NCBI GenBank assembly: GCA_900754445.1
Contig: CAAECW010000085.1
Location: forward strand, 1-29,650
Length of the DNA: 29,650 nt
Reading direction: 5' to 3'
DNA from: an uncultured Collinsella sp.
Lineage (GTDB): Bacteria; Actinomycetota; Coriobacteriia; Coriobacteriales; Coriobacteriaceae
This document shows positions 7,296 through 14,557 of this stretch, piece after piece. Within the stretch, counting starts at the first letter, position 1; every line of letters begins with the position of its first letter. The notes beneath the pieces were generated by a model. That model searched no databases. It was not told where the DNA came from and was given only the letters and a program-made list of their open reading frames with translations. Made by a program: the position numbers and the translations under genes.

Positions 7296-7325
7296 GGGGC
7301 CCGCATCCGATAGGATACGGACCCC
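7296..7325. terminator. Bidirectional hairpin between the cassette and pgi
   Basis: GGGG-CCG-ATCC pairs with GGAT-CGG-CCCC around GATA with small mismatches; AAA precedes it on the plus strand, giving a short U-run on the minus strand. It lies between convergent genes. Confidence 0.6.
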
Positions 7326-7358
7326 TGGCTATAAGGCGCGATGCGTTAACAGCAGCGA

Positions 7359-9053
7359 CTACTTGCGGTGAGCGCGGTAGAACTCGATGAGCGCCTGGGT
7401 CGAAGCGTCCTGCTCGGCCTTGGCGGCGTCGTCGTGGAAGGCCGGGGTAATCTGCTTGGCAAGCTGCTTGCCCAGCTCAACGCCCCACTGGTCGTAGGAG
7501 TCGATGCCCCAGACCGTGCCCTCGACAAACGTGATGTGCTCGTACAGGGCGATGAGCTCGCCGAGCGCGAACGGGGTCAGCGTGTCGCCGAAGATCGAGG
7601 TCGTCGGGCGGTTGCCCTCAAAGCAACGGGCCGGGACGATCTGCTCGGGCGTGCCCTCGGCACGAACCTCGTCGGCCGTCTTACCAAAGGCGAGCGCCTT
7701 GGTCTGGGCCAGGAAGTTGCCCAGGAACAGCTCATGCACGTCCTGACCGCTATCGGTCGCAGGGTTGGCGGTATTGGCAAAGGCGATGAAATCGGCCGGA
7801 ACCACCACAGTGCCCTGGTGCAGCAGCTGGTAGAAGGCATGCTGGCCGTTGGTGCCGGGCTCGCCCCAGAAGATCTCGCCGGTATCGGAGGTCACAGCGC
7901 TGCCGTCCCAGCGGACGTGCTTGCCGTTGGACTCCATGGTGAGCTGCTGCAGGTAGGCCGGGAAACGGTGCAGGTACTGGCAGTACGGCAGTACGGCGTG
8001 GCTCTTGGAACCGAAGAAGTTGACGTACCAGACGTTGAGCAGGCCCATCAGCGCGACGGCGTTGTTCTCGAGCGGGGTGTTGCAGAAGTACTCGTCGATA
8101 ACGTGGAAGCCCTCGAGGAACTGCTGGAAACGCTCGGGGCCGAGCACGACGATCAGCGACAGGCCCACGGCGGAGTCGACGGAGTAGCGGCCGCCGACCC
8201 AGTTCCAGAAACCGAAAGCGTTGGCGGGGTCGATACCGAAGGCCTCAACCTTCTCGAGTGCGGTGGAGACGGCGACGAAGTGCTTTGCCACGGCCTCGGC
8301 GTTCTGCTCATCGGAGCCGTCAATGGCGCCCTGAGCCTTGAGCTGCTCGAGCATCCAGGTCTTGACCTCGCGGGCGTTGGTGAGGGTCTCGAGCGTGGTG
8401 AAGGTCTTGGAGACGATGATCACGAGCGTGGTCTCGGGATCCAAACCCTTGAGCTTCTCGGCCTGGTCGTTGGGGTCGATGTTGGAGATATAGCGGCAGT
8501 CGATACCGGCGTCGGCATAGGGACGCAGAGCCTCGTAAGCCATGACCGGGCCCAGATCGGAGCCGCCGATGCCGATGGACACCAGATGCTCGATCTTCTT
8601 GCCGGTAACGCCCTTCCACTCACCGGAGCGCACGCGCTCGGCGAAGGCATACATGCGGTCGAGGACCTCGTGCACGTCGGCGACGACGTCCTGGCCGTCG
8701 ACGATGAGCTGACCCTTCTCGCTTGCCGGGCGACGAAGCGCGGTGTGCAGGACGGCGCGGTCCTCGGTGGTGTTGATGTGCTCGCCGGAGAACATGGCGT
8801 CACGGCGCTCCTCGAGCTTCACCTCGCGGGCAAGATCGCACAGCAGCTTGACGGTCTCATCGGTCACCAGGTTCTTCGACAGATCAAAGTGCAGGTCACC
8901 GGCGTCAAAGCTCAGCTTGTTCACGCGCTCGGCATCGGCGGCGAACCAGGCCTTGAGGTCGATACCATCGGCCTCGAGCTTCTCCTGATGAGCCTCGAGT
9001 GCCTTCCAAGCGGCAGTCGACGTAGCATCGATAGGTGCGGCAACAGTTGCCAT
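7359..9053 (-). CDS. pgi: Glucose-6-phosphate isomerase
   Basis: 564 residues; interconverts glucose-6-phosphate and fructose-6-phosphate in cytoplasmic glycolysis and gluconeogenesis. The SIS folds are clear: SIGIGGSDLGP in the first, VSKTFTTLET (phosphate loop) in the second. Signature 1 appears as WVGGRYSVDSAVGL with the catalytic Arg/Glu region, the catalytic His is in the GSKSHAVLPY-to-ESNGK block, and signature 2 with the ring-opening Lys is DQWGVELGKQLAK. I start it at 9053, where GAGGAGG lies seven bases upstream; the ORF could extend 13 codons further without support. It is a core gene of normal length and composition, and marks the right edge of the accessory cassette. Confidence 0.95.
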   Translation of the reverse strand: MATVAAPIDATSTAAWKALEAHQEKLEADGIDLKAWFAADAERVNKLSFDAGDLHFDLSKNLVTDETVKLLCDLAREVKLEERRDAMFSGEHINTTEDRAVLHTALRRPASEKGQLIVDGQDVVADVHEVLDRMYAFAERVRSGEWKGVTGKKIEHLVSIGIGGSDLGPVMAYEALRPYADAGIDCRYISNIDPNDQAEKLKGLDPETTLVIIVSKTFTTLETLTNAREVKTWMLEQLKAQGAIDGSDEQNAEAVAKHFVAVSTALEKVEAFGIDPANAFGFWNWVGGRYSVDSAVGLSLIVVLGPERFQQFLEGFHVIDEYFCNTPLENNAVALMGLLNVWYVNFFGSKSHAVLPYCQYLHRFPAYLQQLTMESNGKHVRWDGSAVTSDTGEIFWGEPGTNGQHAFYQLLHQGTVVVPADFIAFANTANPATDSGQDVHELFLGNFLAQTKALAFGKTADEVRAEGTPEQIVPARCFEGNRPTTSIFGDTLTPFALGELIALYEHITFVEGTVWGIDSYDQWGVELGKQLAKQITPAFHDDAAKAEQDASTQALIEFYRAHRK

Positions 9054-9112
9054 AGAGTCCTCCTCAGCATACGGGCGCACGCCTCCATGCACCCGGACAT
9101 TCAGATGCCACT

Positions 9113-9141
9113 ATTCTAGCGCAGGTCAAGACTATAATCAG
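9113..9141 (-). promoter_or_regulatory. Probable pgi promoter
   Basis: The minus strand has a -10 TAGAAT (plus 9113-9118) with a poor -35 CTGATT 17 bases upstream, giving a leader of about 55 nt. Confidence 0.35.
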
Positions 9142-9176
9142 CGAGCGTTGCCAATCGGCCCCCAAACGGCAACCGA

Positions 9177-9240
9177 TCAAAAAGGGACAGGCTTATTTTG
9201 GCAGGTCAAACGCTCTACCAAAAATAACCCGTCCCTTTAT
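9177..9240. repeat. REP-like inverted repeat with GGGACAGG core
   Basis: AAAGGGACAGG...TTATTTTGG at 9181-9201 is inverted as CCAAAAATAACCCGTCCCTTT at 9218-9238 with minor mismatches. The right arm is followed by ATGGC. The AAAAAGGGACAGG string and CCTGCCAAAA recur at 9903-9920. This resembles REP-type or RAYT-mobilised extragenic palindromes; no RAYT gene is in the window. Confidence 0.6.
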
Positions 9241-9248
9241 GGCAAATA

Positions 9249-9824
9249 TTAGGCCGCGGCGCAGACGCTACCGAGCAACTCGCGCAGAGGAGACCCGATG
9301 CCCTCCAGCAGTTCGGGCGCGATGATGGCAAAAACGGGAACCTCTCCGGTGCCCACGACGGCAGGCACCTTGCCCTCCGAGACAATACATCCATAAGGCA
9401 CAAAGCCGTCTTCGCCGGCATCGAGCGCCGCCATGCGACGCGCGAGCTCACGCGCAAAGCCGGCAGTATCGGCATCGCCAATCGCCAGGACAAAGTCCAC
9501 GCCTTCGTCGGTCGCCAGGGCCACGGCTTCGTCGATCAGTTCGTCTCCCCCGTCGCCCCCAACCGAGCCGCAGCGGAAAAGTACGCGCTCGAGCAAGGCT
9601 CGATCAAGCGAGCCAAGTGCCGCCGAGACAAGCTCATCGCGCGTATGCTTGTCACCGCCCAACACGACCAGCGCCTTGGTGCCACCGTAGTGAGCGACCA
9701 ATCGTCCGCACCAGCGAGCCACGTCTCCATCCGCAACAAGGCGCGTCGGCATACCAAACCCATAATTGACCATCTTTCCCACAACCCTTCCGTGCGCATA
9801 GGCGGTATCAATCGTTAGGCTCAT
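9249..9824 (-). CDS. Orphan N-terminal domain of an iron-type alcohol dehydrogenase
   Basis: 191 residues resembling only the Rossmann-like N-terminal half of BdhA-type Fe-ADHs: FGMPTRLVADG, YGGTKALVVLGGDKHTR, then VDFVLAIGDADTAGFARELA where the family has the GGGSxxDxAK nucleotide motif. That motif is degraded (GDADTAGFA), and the C-terminal helical domain with the iron-binding His residues is missing; the family norm is about 385 residues. There is no frameshift remnant downstream, so it looks like a stable short gene or an old decayed one. The start is uncertain: the ATG at 9824 has no clear ribosome site, while ATG 9773 (residue 18) aligns better with family starts and has GGGAAAG just upstream. 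Enzyme activity is unlikely. Confidence 0.6.
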   Translation of the reverse strand: MSLTIDTAYAHGRVVGKMVNYGFGMPTRLVADGDVARWCGRLVAHYGGTKALVVLGGDKHTRDELVSAALGSLDRALLERVLFRCGSVGGDGGDELIDEAVALATDEGVDFVLAIGDADTAGFARELARRMAALDAGEDGFVPYGCIVSEGKVPAVVGTGEVPVFAIIAPELLEGIGSPLRELLGSVCAAA

Positions 9825-9902
9825 GCTACAAAGCGAGGTTTTCCGAGCTGTTTCGCACTCTTTAGAGCTGCGTTAAAACCCGATCCAACCGCACGACCAT
9901 AC

Positions 9903-9920
9903 CTGCCAAAAAGGGACAGG
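9903..9920. repeat. Second, partial copy of the GGGACAGG repeat
   Basis: CTGCCAAAAAGGGACAGG matches the core of the repeat at 9177-9240 and also holds the inverse of its TTTTGGCAG string. It is single-armed here and abuts the SOS promoter. Confidence 0.5.
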
Positions 9921-9922
9921 TT

Positions 9923-9982
9923 TTGACGATGTCCGGACGAGCGGGTATTATCGAACAAGTATTCGATAAGAACATGTGTTTG
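9923..9982 (+). promoter_or_regulatory. SOS promoter with two LexA-like boxes
   Basis: TTGACG (9923-9928), 17-base spacer, TATTAT (9946-9951). Directly after the -10 lie CGAACAAGTATTCG (9952-9965) and AGAACATGTGTTTG (9969-9982), each close to the Gram-positive/actinobacterial LexA box CGAAC-N4-GTTCG. Binding there would block initiation until SOS induction. The -35 lies just downstream of the partial REP-like repeat. Confidence 0.75.
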
Positions 9983-9996
9983 ATGGAGGGACACGG

Positions 9997-11502
9997 ATGG
10001 CGCACGAGCAGCACACCTATATCTGCATCGACCTCAAGACGTTTTATGCCAGCGTCGAGTGCGTCGACCGTGGGCTCGATCCGCTCACCACCAACCTGGT
10101 CGTTGCCGACGAATCGCGCGGACGCACGACCATCTGCCTCGCCATCACGCAGGCCATGAAGGACCTCGGGATACACAACCGCTGCCGTCTGTTCGAGATT
10201 CCCGACGGCATCGACTACATCAAAGCAGTGCCGCGTATGCAGCACTACATGGAGGTATCGGCGCGGATCTACGGTATCTACCTGGAATACGTCAGTCCGC
10301 AAGACGTGCACGTCTACTCCATCGATGAGTGCTTTATCGACGTGACACCCTATCTGGACCTCTATCACACAGATGCGGAAGGGCTCGCCTGCACGCTGCG
10401 CGACGAGGTCCTCGCGCGCACCGGCATCACGGCGACGGTCGGCATCGGCCCCAACCTATTCCAGGCCAAGGTAGCGCTCGACATTACCGCCAAGCACGTA
10501 CCCAGCCGCATCGGCATACTCGACGACGAGACCTTTCGCAAGGAAATCTGGCCCCATCGTCCCATCACCGATATCTGGGGCATCGGCCCCGGCGTGGCAG
10601 CACGACTCGAAAAATACGGCGTCTACGATCTGATGGGCGTCGCGGCGCTCGACGAAAACCTGCTTTACGACGAGCTCGGCGTCAATGCCGAATATCTCAT
10701 CGACCACGCCTTTGGGCGCGAACCGACAACCATCGCCGATATCCAAGCCTATCGCCCGCAAGCAACTTCGACCACCACAGGACAGGTGCTCTCGAAGGGT
10801 TATGCCTACGAGCAGGCCTATACCGTCTTGCGCGAGATGGTCGACAACGCCGTTTTAGACTTGGTCGATAAGCACGTGGTCTGCGACAGCATCTCGCTCT
10901 TTGTGGGCTACGCGAGCGAGCGCGCCGACATACGCCGCCTCGACGCCAGCGGTACAGCGCAATATGTGGACGGATGCGGGCACCTGCGCTCGAGCACGTC
11001 GAGTATCGAACCCACCGCAACCGCCGGCCCCGGGCTCGCGCCCCGTGCTCCCAAGCCCGTCCAGCGCGATGACGAAAGGCGTCGCCTGGTGCGCGAAGCG
11101 CAGGCAATCGATGGCATCTTTGTGGGAGAGCATGGCGGCAAACCGCGCGGTGGCTATGCCGCGCTCTTTGCGCACTCCAACGCCTCGCGAAAGCTACCCG
11201 AGCGCACCAATTCATTTAAGAAGATCATGGGCTATTTCGATGATCTCTGGGCGCAAACCGTCGACCCTAAACGACCGGTCAAGCGCATCAACCTGGGCTT
11301 TGGCAATCTTGTGCCCGAGGAATTTGCCACTATCGATCTGTTTAGCGATGTCGAGGCCGATGAGCGCGAGCGCGACCTGGCGCGCGCCGTCCTGGCCGTG
11401 AAAGGCAAGTACGGCAAGAACGCGCTCGTCAAGGGATTAAGCTTTACCGCCGGCGCCACCGCGCGCGAGCGCAACGATCAAGTTGGAGGACACCGTGCCT
11501 AA
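9997..11502 (+). CDS. Y-family DNA polymerase (UmuC/UvrX type)
   Basis: 501 residues; translesion DNA polymerase. The palm has Asp12 (CIDLKTFYASVEC) and Asp110-Glu111 (YSIDECFIDV), the three metal ligands. The steric-gate/finger region and the helix-hairpin-helix ITDIWGIGPGVAARLEKYGV follow, then the little-finger domain with GQVLSKGYAYEQA. A poorly conserved insert (about residues 315-370) lengthens it over the usual 410-430 residues. Start at 9997 is set by GGAGGG six bases upstream; an in-frame GTG at 9976 lies inside the second LexA box. It overlaps the YolD gene by 8 bases, the standard pairing of this subgroup. Expression is likely SOS-induced. Confidence 0.9.
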   Translation: MAHEQHTYICIDLKTFYASVECVDRGLDPLTTNLVVADESRGRTTICLAITQAMKDLGIHNRCRLFEIPDGIDYIKAVPRMQHYMEVSARIYGIYLEYVSPQDVHVYSIDECFIDVTPYLDLYHTDAEGLACTLRDEVLARTGITATVGIGPNLFQAKVALDITAKHVPSRIGILDDETFRKEIWPHRPITDIWGIGPGVAARLEKYGVYDLMGVAALDENLLYDELGVNAEYLIDHAFGREPTTIADIQAYRPQATSTTTGQVLSKGYAYEQAYTVLREMVDNAVLDLVDKHVVCDSISLFVGYASERADIRRLDASGTAQYVDGCGHLRSSTSSIEPTATAGPGLAPRAPKPVQRDDERRRLVREAQAIDGIFVGEHGGKPRGGYAALFAHSNASRKLPERTNSFKKIMGYFDDLWAQTVDPKRPVKRINLGFGNLVPEEFATIDLFSDVEADERERDLARAVLAVKGKYGKNALVKGLSFTAGATARERNDQVGGHRA

Positions 11503-11920
11503 ACCCAAACAACAGCCCATGCGCCCGCCGACCGCCTTCGAGCGCCTGGCGGACCCCGAGGGCAGACGCCGCGCAGCCGACCCCAACCTCACTGCCAACG
11601 GTGCCGTGCGCGCCAACCGCGCCGCACAGTTTATGCCCTTTGCCGCCCTCACGGGATACTACGAACTCGTGCGCAAGCAGGAAATCACCGTCGAGCAAAA
11701 ACGTGAGCTCACGGAAGAAAAAGCCCTCGTGCTTTCTAAAAAGCTCGAGGGTCTCAAACGTGGCGACCTGGTCCGCGTCACCTATTACGATACGTACGGC
11801 TATCGCTCCCGCACCGGCATCCTTGACGAAGTACTCCCTGCCTTCAGGCTCCTCAAGCTCAAAGATATCGCCATCGACTTCGACGATATCCAAGACATCG
11901 AACTGCGCGGACGAGCCTAG
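11495..11920 (+). CDS. YolD-like protein
   Basis: 141 residues from GTG 11495 (GGAGG five bases upstream), overlapping the polymerase gene and therefore translationally coupled. The central motif RAAQFMPFAALTGYYELVRKQE and the closing VRVTYYDTYGYRSRTGILDEV (each read here as part of longer blocks) with a terminal IDFDDIQDIEL are typical of YolD-like proteins, which accompany Y-family polymerases in Gram-positive bacteria and phages and are thought to act as UmuD-like partners. The N-terminus is basic and Pro-rich. Convergent with the HMA gene, with 26 bases between them and no obvious terminator. Confidence 0.85.
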   Translation: MPKPKQQPMRPPTAFERLADPEGRRRAADPNLTANGAVRANRAAQFMPFAALTGYYELVRKQEITVEQKRELTEEKALVLSKKLEGLKRGDLVRVTYYDTYGYRSRTGILDEVLPAFRLLKLKDIAIDFDDIQDIELRGRA

Positions 11921-11946
11921 ACAAGGAAATGCATCCAAGGCGGCGC

Positions 11947-12330
11947 TTACAGCGTCATGACGTAGTAACCAGCGTCCTTCACGGCGGCCACGAGAGCACC
12001 GCGATCGATCGGCTGTTTAGAGCGCACACGTGCCGTGTGATCCGCATACGTCACCGTTGCCCACACGCCGTCCAGCGCATTGAGGGCATTGGCCACGTTC
12101 TGAGCGCAGCCGTCACAGCTCATACCGCCGATGAGCAGCTCATCGCTATAGGGGTAGTGTGACGCATCGGTATCCACCACAACAACCTTTTTGGCCTTCT
12201 TACCGCTCGCGCCATCGCTGCAGCAACTCTTCCCGTGTGTCGAAGCGGCAATACGACGCAGTCCAAAAAACATGCCGACGGCAATGACGGCCAGCACGAT
12301 GAGATTCGCAGGGTTGAGCAAGTCACTCAT
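11947..12330 (-). CDS. Membrane-anchored HMA-domain protein, probable copper chaperone
   Basis: 127 residues from ATG 12330 (AAAGGGG upstream). One N-terminal membrane helix (about residues 7-25) is followed by a Cys-Cys pair (36-37), a basic linker (GKKAKK) and a C-terminal heavy-metal-associated domain with GMSCDGC (Cys72, Cys75), the Cu(I)-binding CxxC loop. It would bind copper at the membrane and pass it to a P-type ATPase, none of which is in the window. A CsoR-like GC-rich dyad lies about 30 bases upstream. Zinc or another soft metal is possible. Confidence 0.8.
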   Translation of the reverse strand: MSDLLNPANLIVLAVIAVGMFFGLRRIAASTHGKSCCSDGASGKKAKKVVVVDTDASHYPYSDELLIGGMSCDGCAQNVANALNALDGVWATVTYADHTARVRSKQPIDRGALVAAVKDAGYYVMTL

Positions 12331-12359
12331 GCGTTCCCCTTTCAAGTAGCCCTATCTAG

Positions 12360-12376
12360 ATACCCCCATGGGGTGT
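12360..12376 (-). promoter_or_regulatory. CsoR-like copper operator
   Basis: ATACCCCCATGGGGTGT centres on the perfect palindrome CCCCATGGGG. CsoR sites are GC-rich dyads of the TACCC...GGGTA kind, and the downstream gene has a copper-type CxxC domain. A second GGGG-TGT-CCCC overlaps it. Confidence 0.5.
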
Positions 12377-12438
12377 CCCCATCTTAACCCAAAATCATGT
12401 CCGTTCGGTCAATTAGTTTCCCGCTTCAAACTTTTTTG

Positions 12439-12466
12439 TTGACCGTGGCTTACTTTCGTGTATAAG
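12439..12466 (+). promoter_or_regulatory. Promoter of the DUF3793-flavodoxin operon
   Basis: TTGACC (12439-12444), 16-base spacer, TATAAG (12461-12466), preceded by CTTTTTTG. The start would fall around 12473, giving a leader of about 30 nt. Confidence 0.65.
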
Positions 12467-12487
12467 TTTTCCTAGGCTAACAGTTTA
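12467..12487 (+). promoter_or_regulatory. Possible DtxR/IdeR-type iron box
   Basis: TAGGCTAAC (12473-12481) equals the core and right half of the DtxR/IdeR consensus (TTAGGTTAGGCTAACCTAA), just after the -10. The left half is poor. Iron control would suit a flavodoxin operon. Confidence 0.35.
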
Positions 12488-12504
12488 GATCCGTAAGGAG
12501 CGCC

Positions 12505-13209
12505 GTGACTCGAACCATAGACATCCCAACGTTTCAGGCAGCAGTCGTGCGCAACTGCTCTCCCACGCTCGCGGGCATCAAGCCGGCATCGCTCTTTACC
12601 TATCCAGGCACCTATGCCCACGGGGACGGCTCGACCGCAACCGAAACCATCGCAGAACGCCGAACACGCCTGCTCAACGTTATCGCCCAGTGCAATCGCG
12701 AGCTTGACCCGTTCGGTATCCACCTGAGTGTTTTGGTCTGGCGGCCCTGCGGAGCGCTCGTGTATATGTACCGAGCCAAAAGCCTCACCACCTATTTCGC
12801 AGACCCTCGCGCCCAAACGGCGCTCGCCTCGGAAGGCTACGACACAAGAGACCTTTCGACATGCCTTGTGCATTTGGCATCACGCATCACGCTCGCGAGC
12901 AATAACGTCGCGGAATGCGCCTGTAGCCAGACTCGATGCGCACTACCCCAGCAAGCTAGCTGCAGCAACAACTGTACCTGCGAGTTTCCGCACGAAATAG
13001 GCTACTTCCTCGGATATCCCTACGACGACGTGCACGAGTTTATCGTCCAGCGCGGCGAGAACTACAAGGTCTTTGGAGCTTGGAAGGTCTACACGAATGT
13101 CGAGCAAGCGCTTGCGATGTTTGACGCCTACCGCGCTTGCACTCAATACCTCACCTTTGTCTATCAGCAGGGCTGCAGCTTGTCGCAACTTGCCCAGGCA
13201 ACCCGATAG
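12505..13209 (+). CDS. DUF3793 family protein with a Cys cluster
   Basis: 234 residues from GTG 12505 (AAGGAG four bases upstream). The NCSPTLAGIKPASLF opening, the LVYMYR strand and the FPHEIGYFLGYPYDDVHEFI block followed by NYKVFGAWKVY are DUF3793 hallmarks. Function unknown; members are often found beside flavodoxin or iron genes, as here. An added Cys-rich segment lies before the FPHEIG motif: Cys138, 140, 145, 153, 157 and 159 (CxC-x4-C-x7-C-x3-CxC), suggesting a bound metal or Fe-S centre. No signal peptide or membrane segment. Forms an operon with the flavodoxin gene 46 bases downstream. Confidence 0.8.
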   Translation: MTRTIDIPTFQAAVVRNCSPTLAGIKPASLFTYPGTYAHGDGSTATETIAERRTRLLNVIAQCNRELDPFGIHLSVLVWRPCGALVYMYRAKSLTTYFADPRAQTALASEGYDTRDLSTCLVHLASRITLASNNVAECACSQTRCALPQQASCSNNCTCEFPHEIGYFLGYPYDDVHEFIVQRGENYKVFGAWKVYTNVEQALAMFDAYRACTQYLTFVYQQGCSLSQLAQATR

Positions 13210-13255
13210 AACATAGAAGCCGCGGCAGCCTGCCGCACAACTGAAAGGACTCAAC

Positions 13256-13675
13256 ATGAGCAAGATCGCCGTCGTCTACTGGAGCGGCACGGGCAACACC
13301 GAGGCCATGGCAAACTTCGTTGCCGAAGGTGCAACCGATGCCGGCGCCGAGGCAGAGGTCATCTCCTGCGCCGACTTCTCTGCCGACAAGGCCACCGAAT
13401 ATGATGCCTTCGCCTTCGGCTGCCCAGCCATGGGCTCCGAGGAACTCGAGTACGATGAGTTCCAGCCGATGTGGGACGAGGTCAAGGAGGCTCTCGGCGA
13501 CAAGAAGGTCGTCCTCTTTGGCTCCTATTCGTGGGCCGAGGGCGAATGGATGGACAACTGGAAGGCGGACGCCGACGAGGAGGGCGTCAACGTCGTCGAT
13601 TCCGTCATCTGCTACGACGCCCCCGATGATGAGAGCGAAGCGGCCTGCCGCGCCCTTGGAGCCGAGCTCGCCTAG
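13256..13675 (+). CDS. Short-chain flavodoxin
   Basis: 139 residues. The FMN phosphate loop is SGTGNTEAM (residues 10-18), the 50s loop has GCPAMGSEELEYDEF, and the 90s loop is GSYSWAEGEWMDNW with the flavin-stacking aromatic. Very acidic, as usual for electron carriers. It would shuttle electrons in place of ferredoxin when iron is scarce, which fits a possible iron box upstream of the operon. GAAAGGA lies seven bases before the ATG. A strong terminator follows. Confidence 0.93.
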   Translation: MSKIAVVYWSGTGNTEAMANFVAEGATDAGAEAEVISCADFSADKATEYDAFAFGCPAMGSEELEYDEFQPMWDEVKEALGDKKVVLFGSYSWAEGEWMDNWKADADEEGVNVVDSVICYDAPDDESEAACRALGAELA

Positions 13676-13731
13676 CGGCAATGAGCTCCGCCCGCAACGC
13701 GCATTGCAACAAAACACATTCGCGTCCCAAC

Positions 13732-13767
13732 AAAAACGGGAGCCGGATCACATCCGGCTCCCGTTTT
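13732..13767. terminator. Strong bidirectional terminator
   Basis: AAAACGGGAGCCGGAT and ATCCGGCTCCCGTTTT form a perfect 16-bp stem with loop CAC. It has T-runs on both strands and serves the flavodoxin operon (plus) and the ABC transporter operon (minus). Confidence 0.92.
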
Positions 13768-13792
13768 CTGCTATGTCAGTCATATAAAGCGG

Positions 13793-14545
13793 CTACGAGA
13801 TATTGCCCAAGAACGCCTTGGTGCGCTCGCTCTTGGGGTGGTCGAAGACCTCGCTCGGCGTACCCTCTTCCACAATGACGCCGCCGTCCATAAAGACGAC
13901 GCGGTCGGCGACGTCGCGGGCAAAGCCCATCTCGTGCGTCACGACGATCATGGTCATGCCATCGCGTGCCAGGTCGCGCATGACACCCAGAACGTCGCGA
14001 ACCAGCTCGGGATCGAGCGCCGACGTGGCCTCGTCAAAGAGCATAACGTGAGGGTTCATCGACAGGGCGCGGGCGATGGCAACGCGCTGCTGCTGGCCGC
14101 CCGAGAGCTGGCTCGGCATAAAGTCGATACGCTCGGCAAGACCGACCTTGGTCAGCTCCTCGACGGCGATCTTCTCGGCCTCTTCCTTGCTGCGCTTGAG
14201 CACCTTTTGCTGCGCAAGCATGACGTTCTTTTTGACCGACAGGTGCGGGAACAGGTTGAACTGCTGAAACACCATGCCCAAGTGCGTACGCACCTTATTG
14301 AGGTCAACGCCCTTGGCGCACACGTCCACGCCCTCAACGACAATCGAGCCGCTCGTGGGATGCTCCAGACGATTGATGCAGCGAAGCATCGTCGACTTGC
14401 CCGAGCCCGAAGGACCCAGGACTACGACGACCTCGCCCTTGTGCACATCCAGATCGATATCGCGCAGGACCACGTTATCGCCAAAGGCCTTCTGGAGGTT
14501 CTTGATGCTGACGACAACCTCGTTCGAGTTATTGGTTTCGCTCAT
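13793..14545 (-). CDS. glnQ: Polar amino acid ABC transporter, ATPase
   Basis: 250 residues. Walker A GPSGSGKST (44-52), Q-loop VFQQFNLFPHL, signature LSGGQQQR, Walker B VMLFDEATSALD and the switch His in VVTHEMGFA are all intact. The sequence is of the GlnQ/HisP (polar amino acid) branch. It energises uptake with the permease gene directly upstream (12 bases gap) and the lipoprotein gene at 16036. Last gene of the operon. The exact substrate (Gln, Glu, Arg, His or cystine) is not fixed by the sequence. Confidence 0.92.
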   Translation of the reverse strand: MSETNNSNEVVVSIKNLQKAFGDNVVLRDIDLDVHKGEVVVVLGPSGSGKSTMLRCINRLEHPTSGSIVVEGVDVCAKGVDLNKVRTHLGMVFQQFNLFPHLSVKKNVMLAQQKVLKRSKEEAEKIAVEELTKVGLAERIDFMPSQLSGGQQQRVAIARALSMNPHVMLFDEATSALDPELVRDVLGVMRDLARDGMTMIVVTHEMGFARDVADRVVFMDGGVIVEEGTPSEVFDHPKSERTKAFLGNIS

Positions 14546-14557
14546 GATAGGACCTCC

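Noticed and set aside
7368..9119. Long plus-strand open frame (583 codons) opposite pgi
   Set aside because: It mirrors pgi codon structure in a GC-rich genome, has Leu/Val/Gly/Asp-biased composition and no ribosome site; pgi is certain.
9147..9177. Possible H-type pseudoknot (GTTGCC/GGCAAC with ATCG/CGAT)
   Set aside because: It lies upstream of the likely pgi start point and outside any predicted transcript; short stems like these arise by chance.
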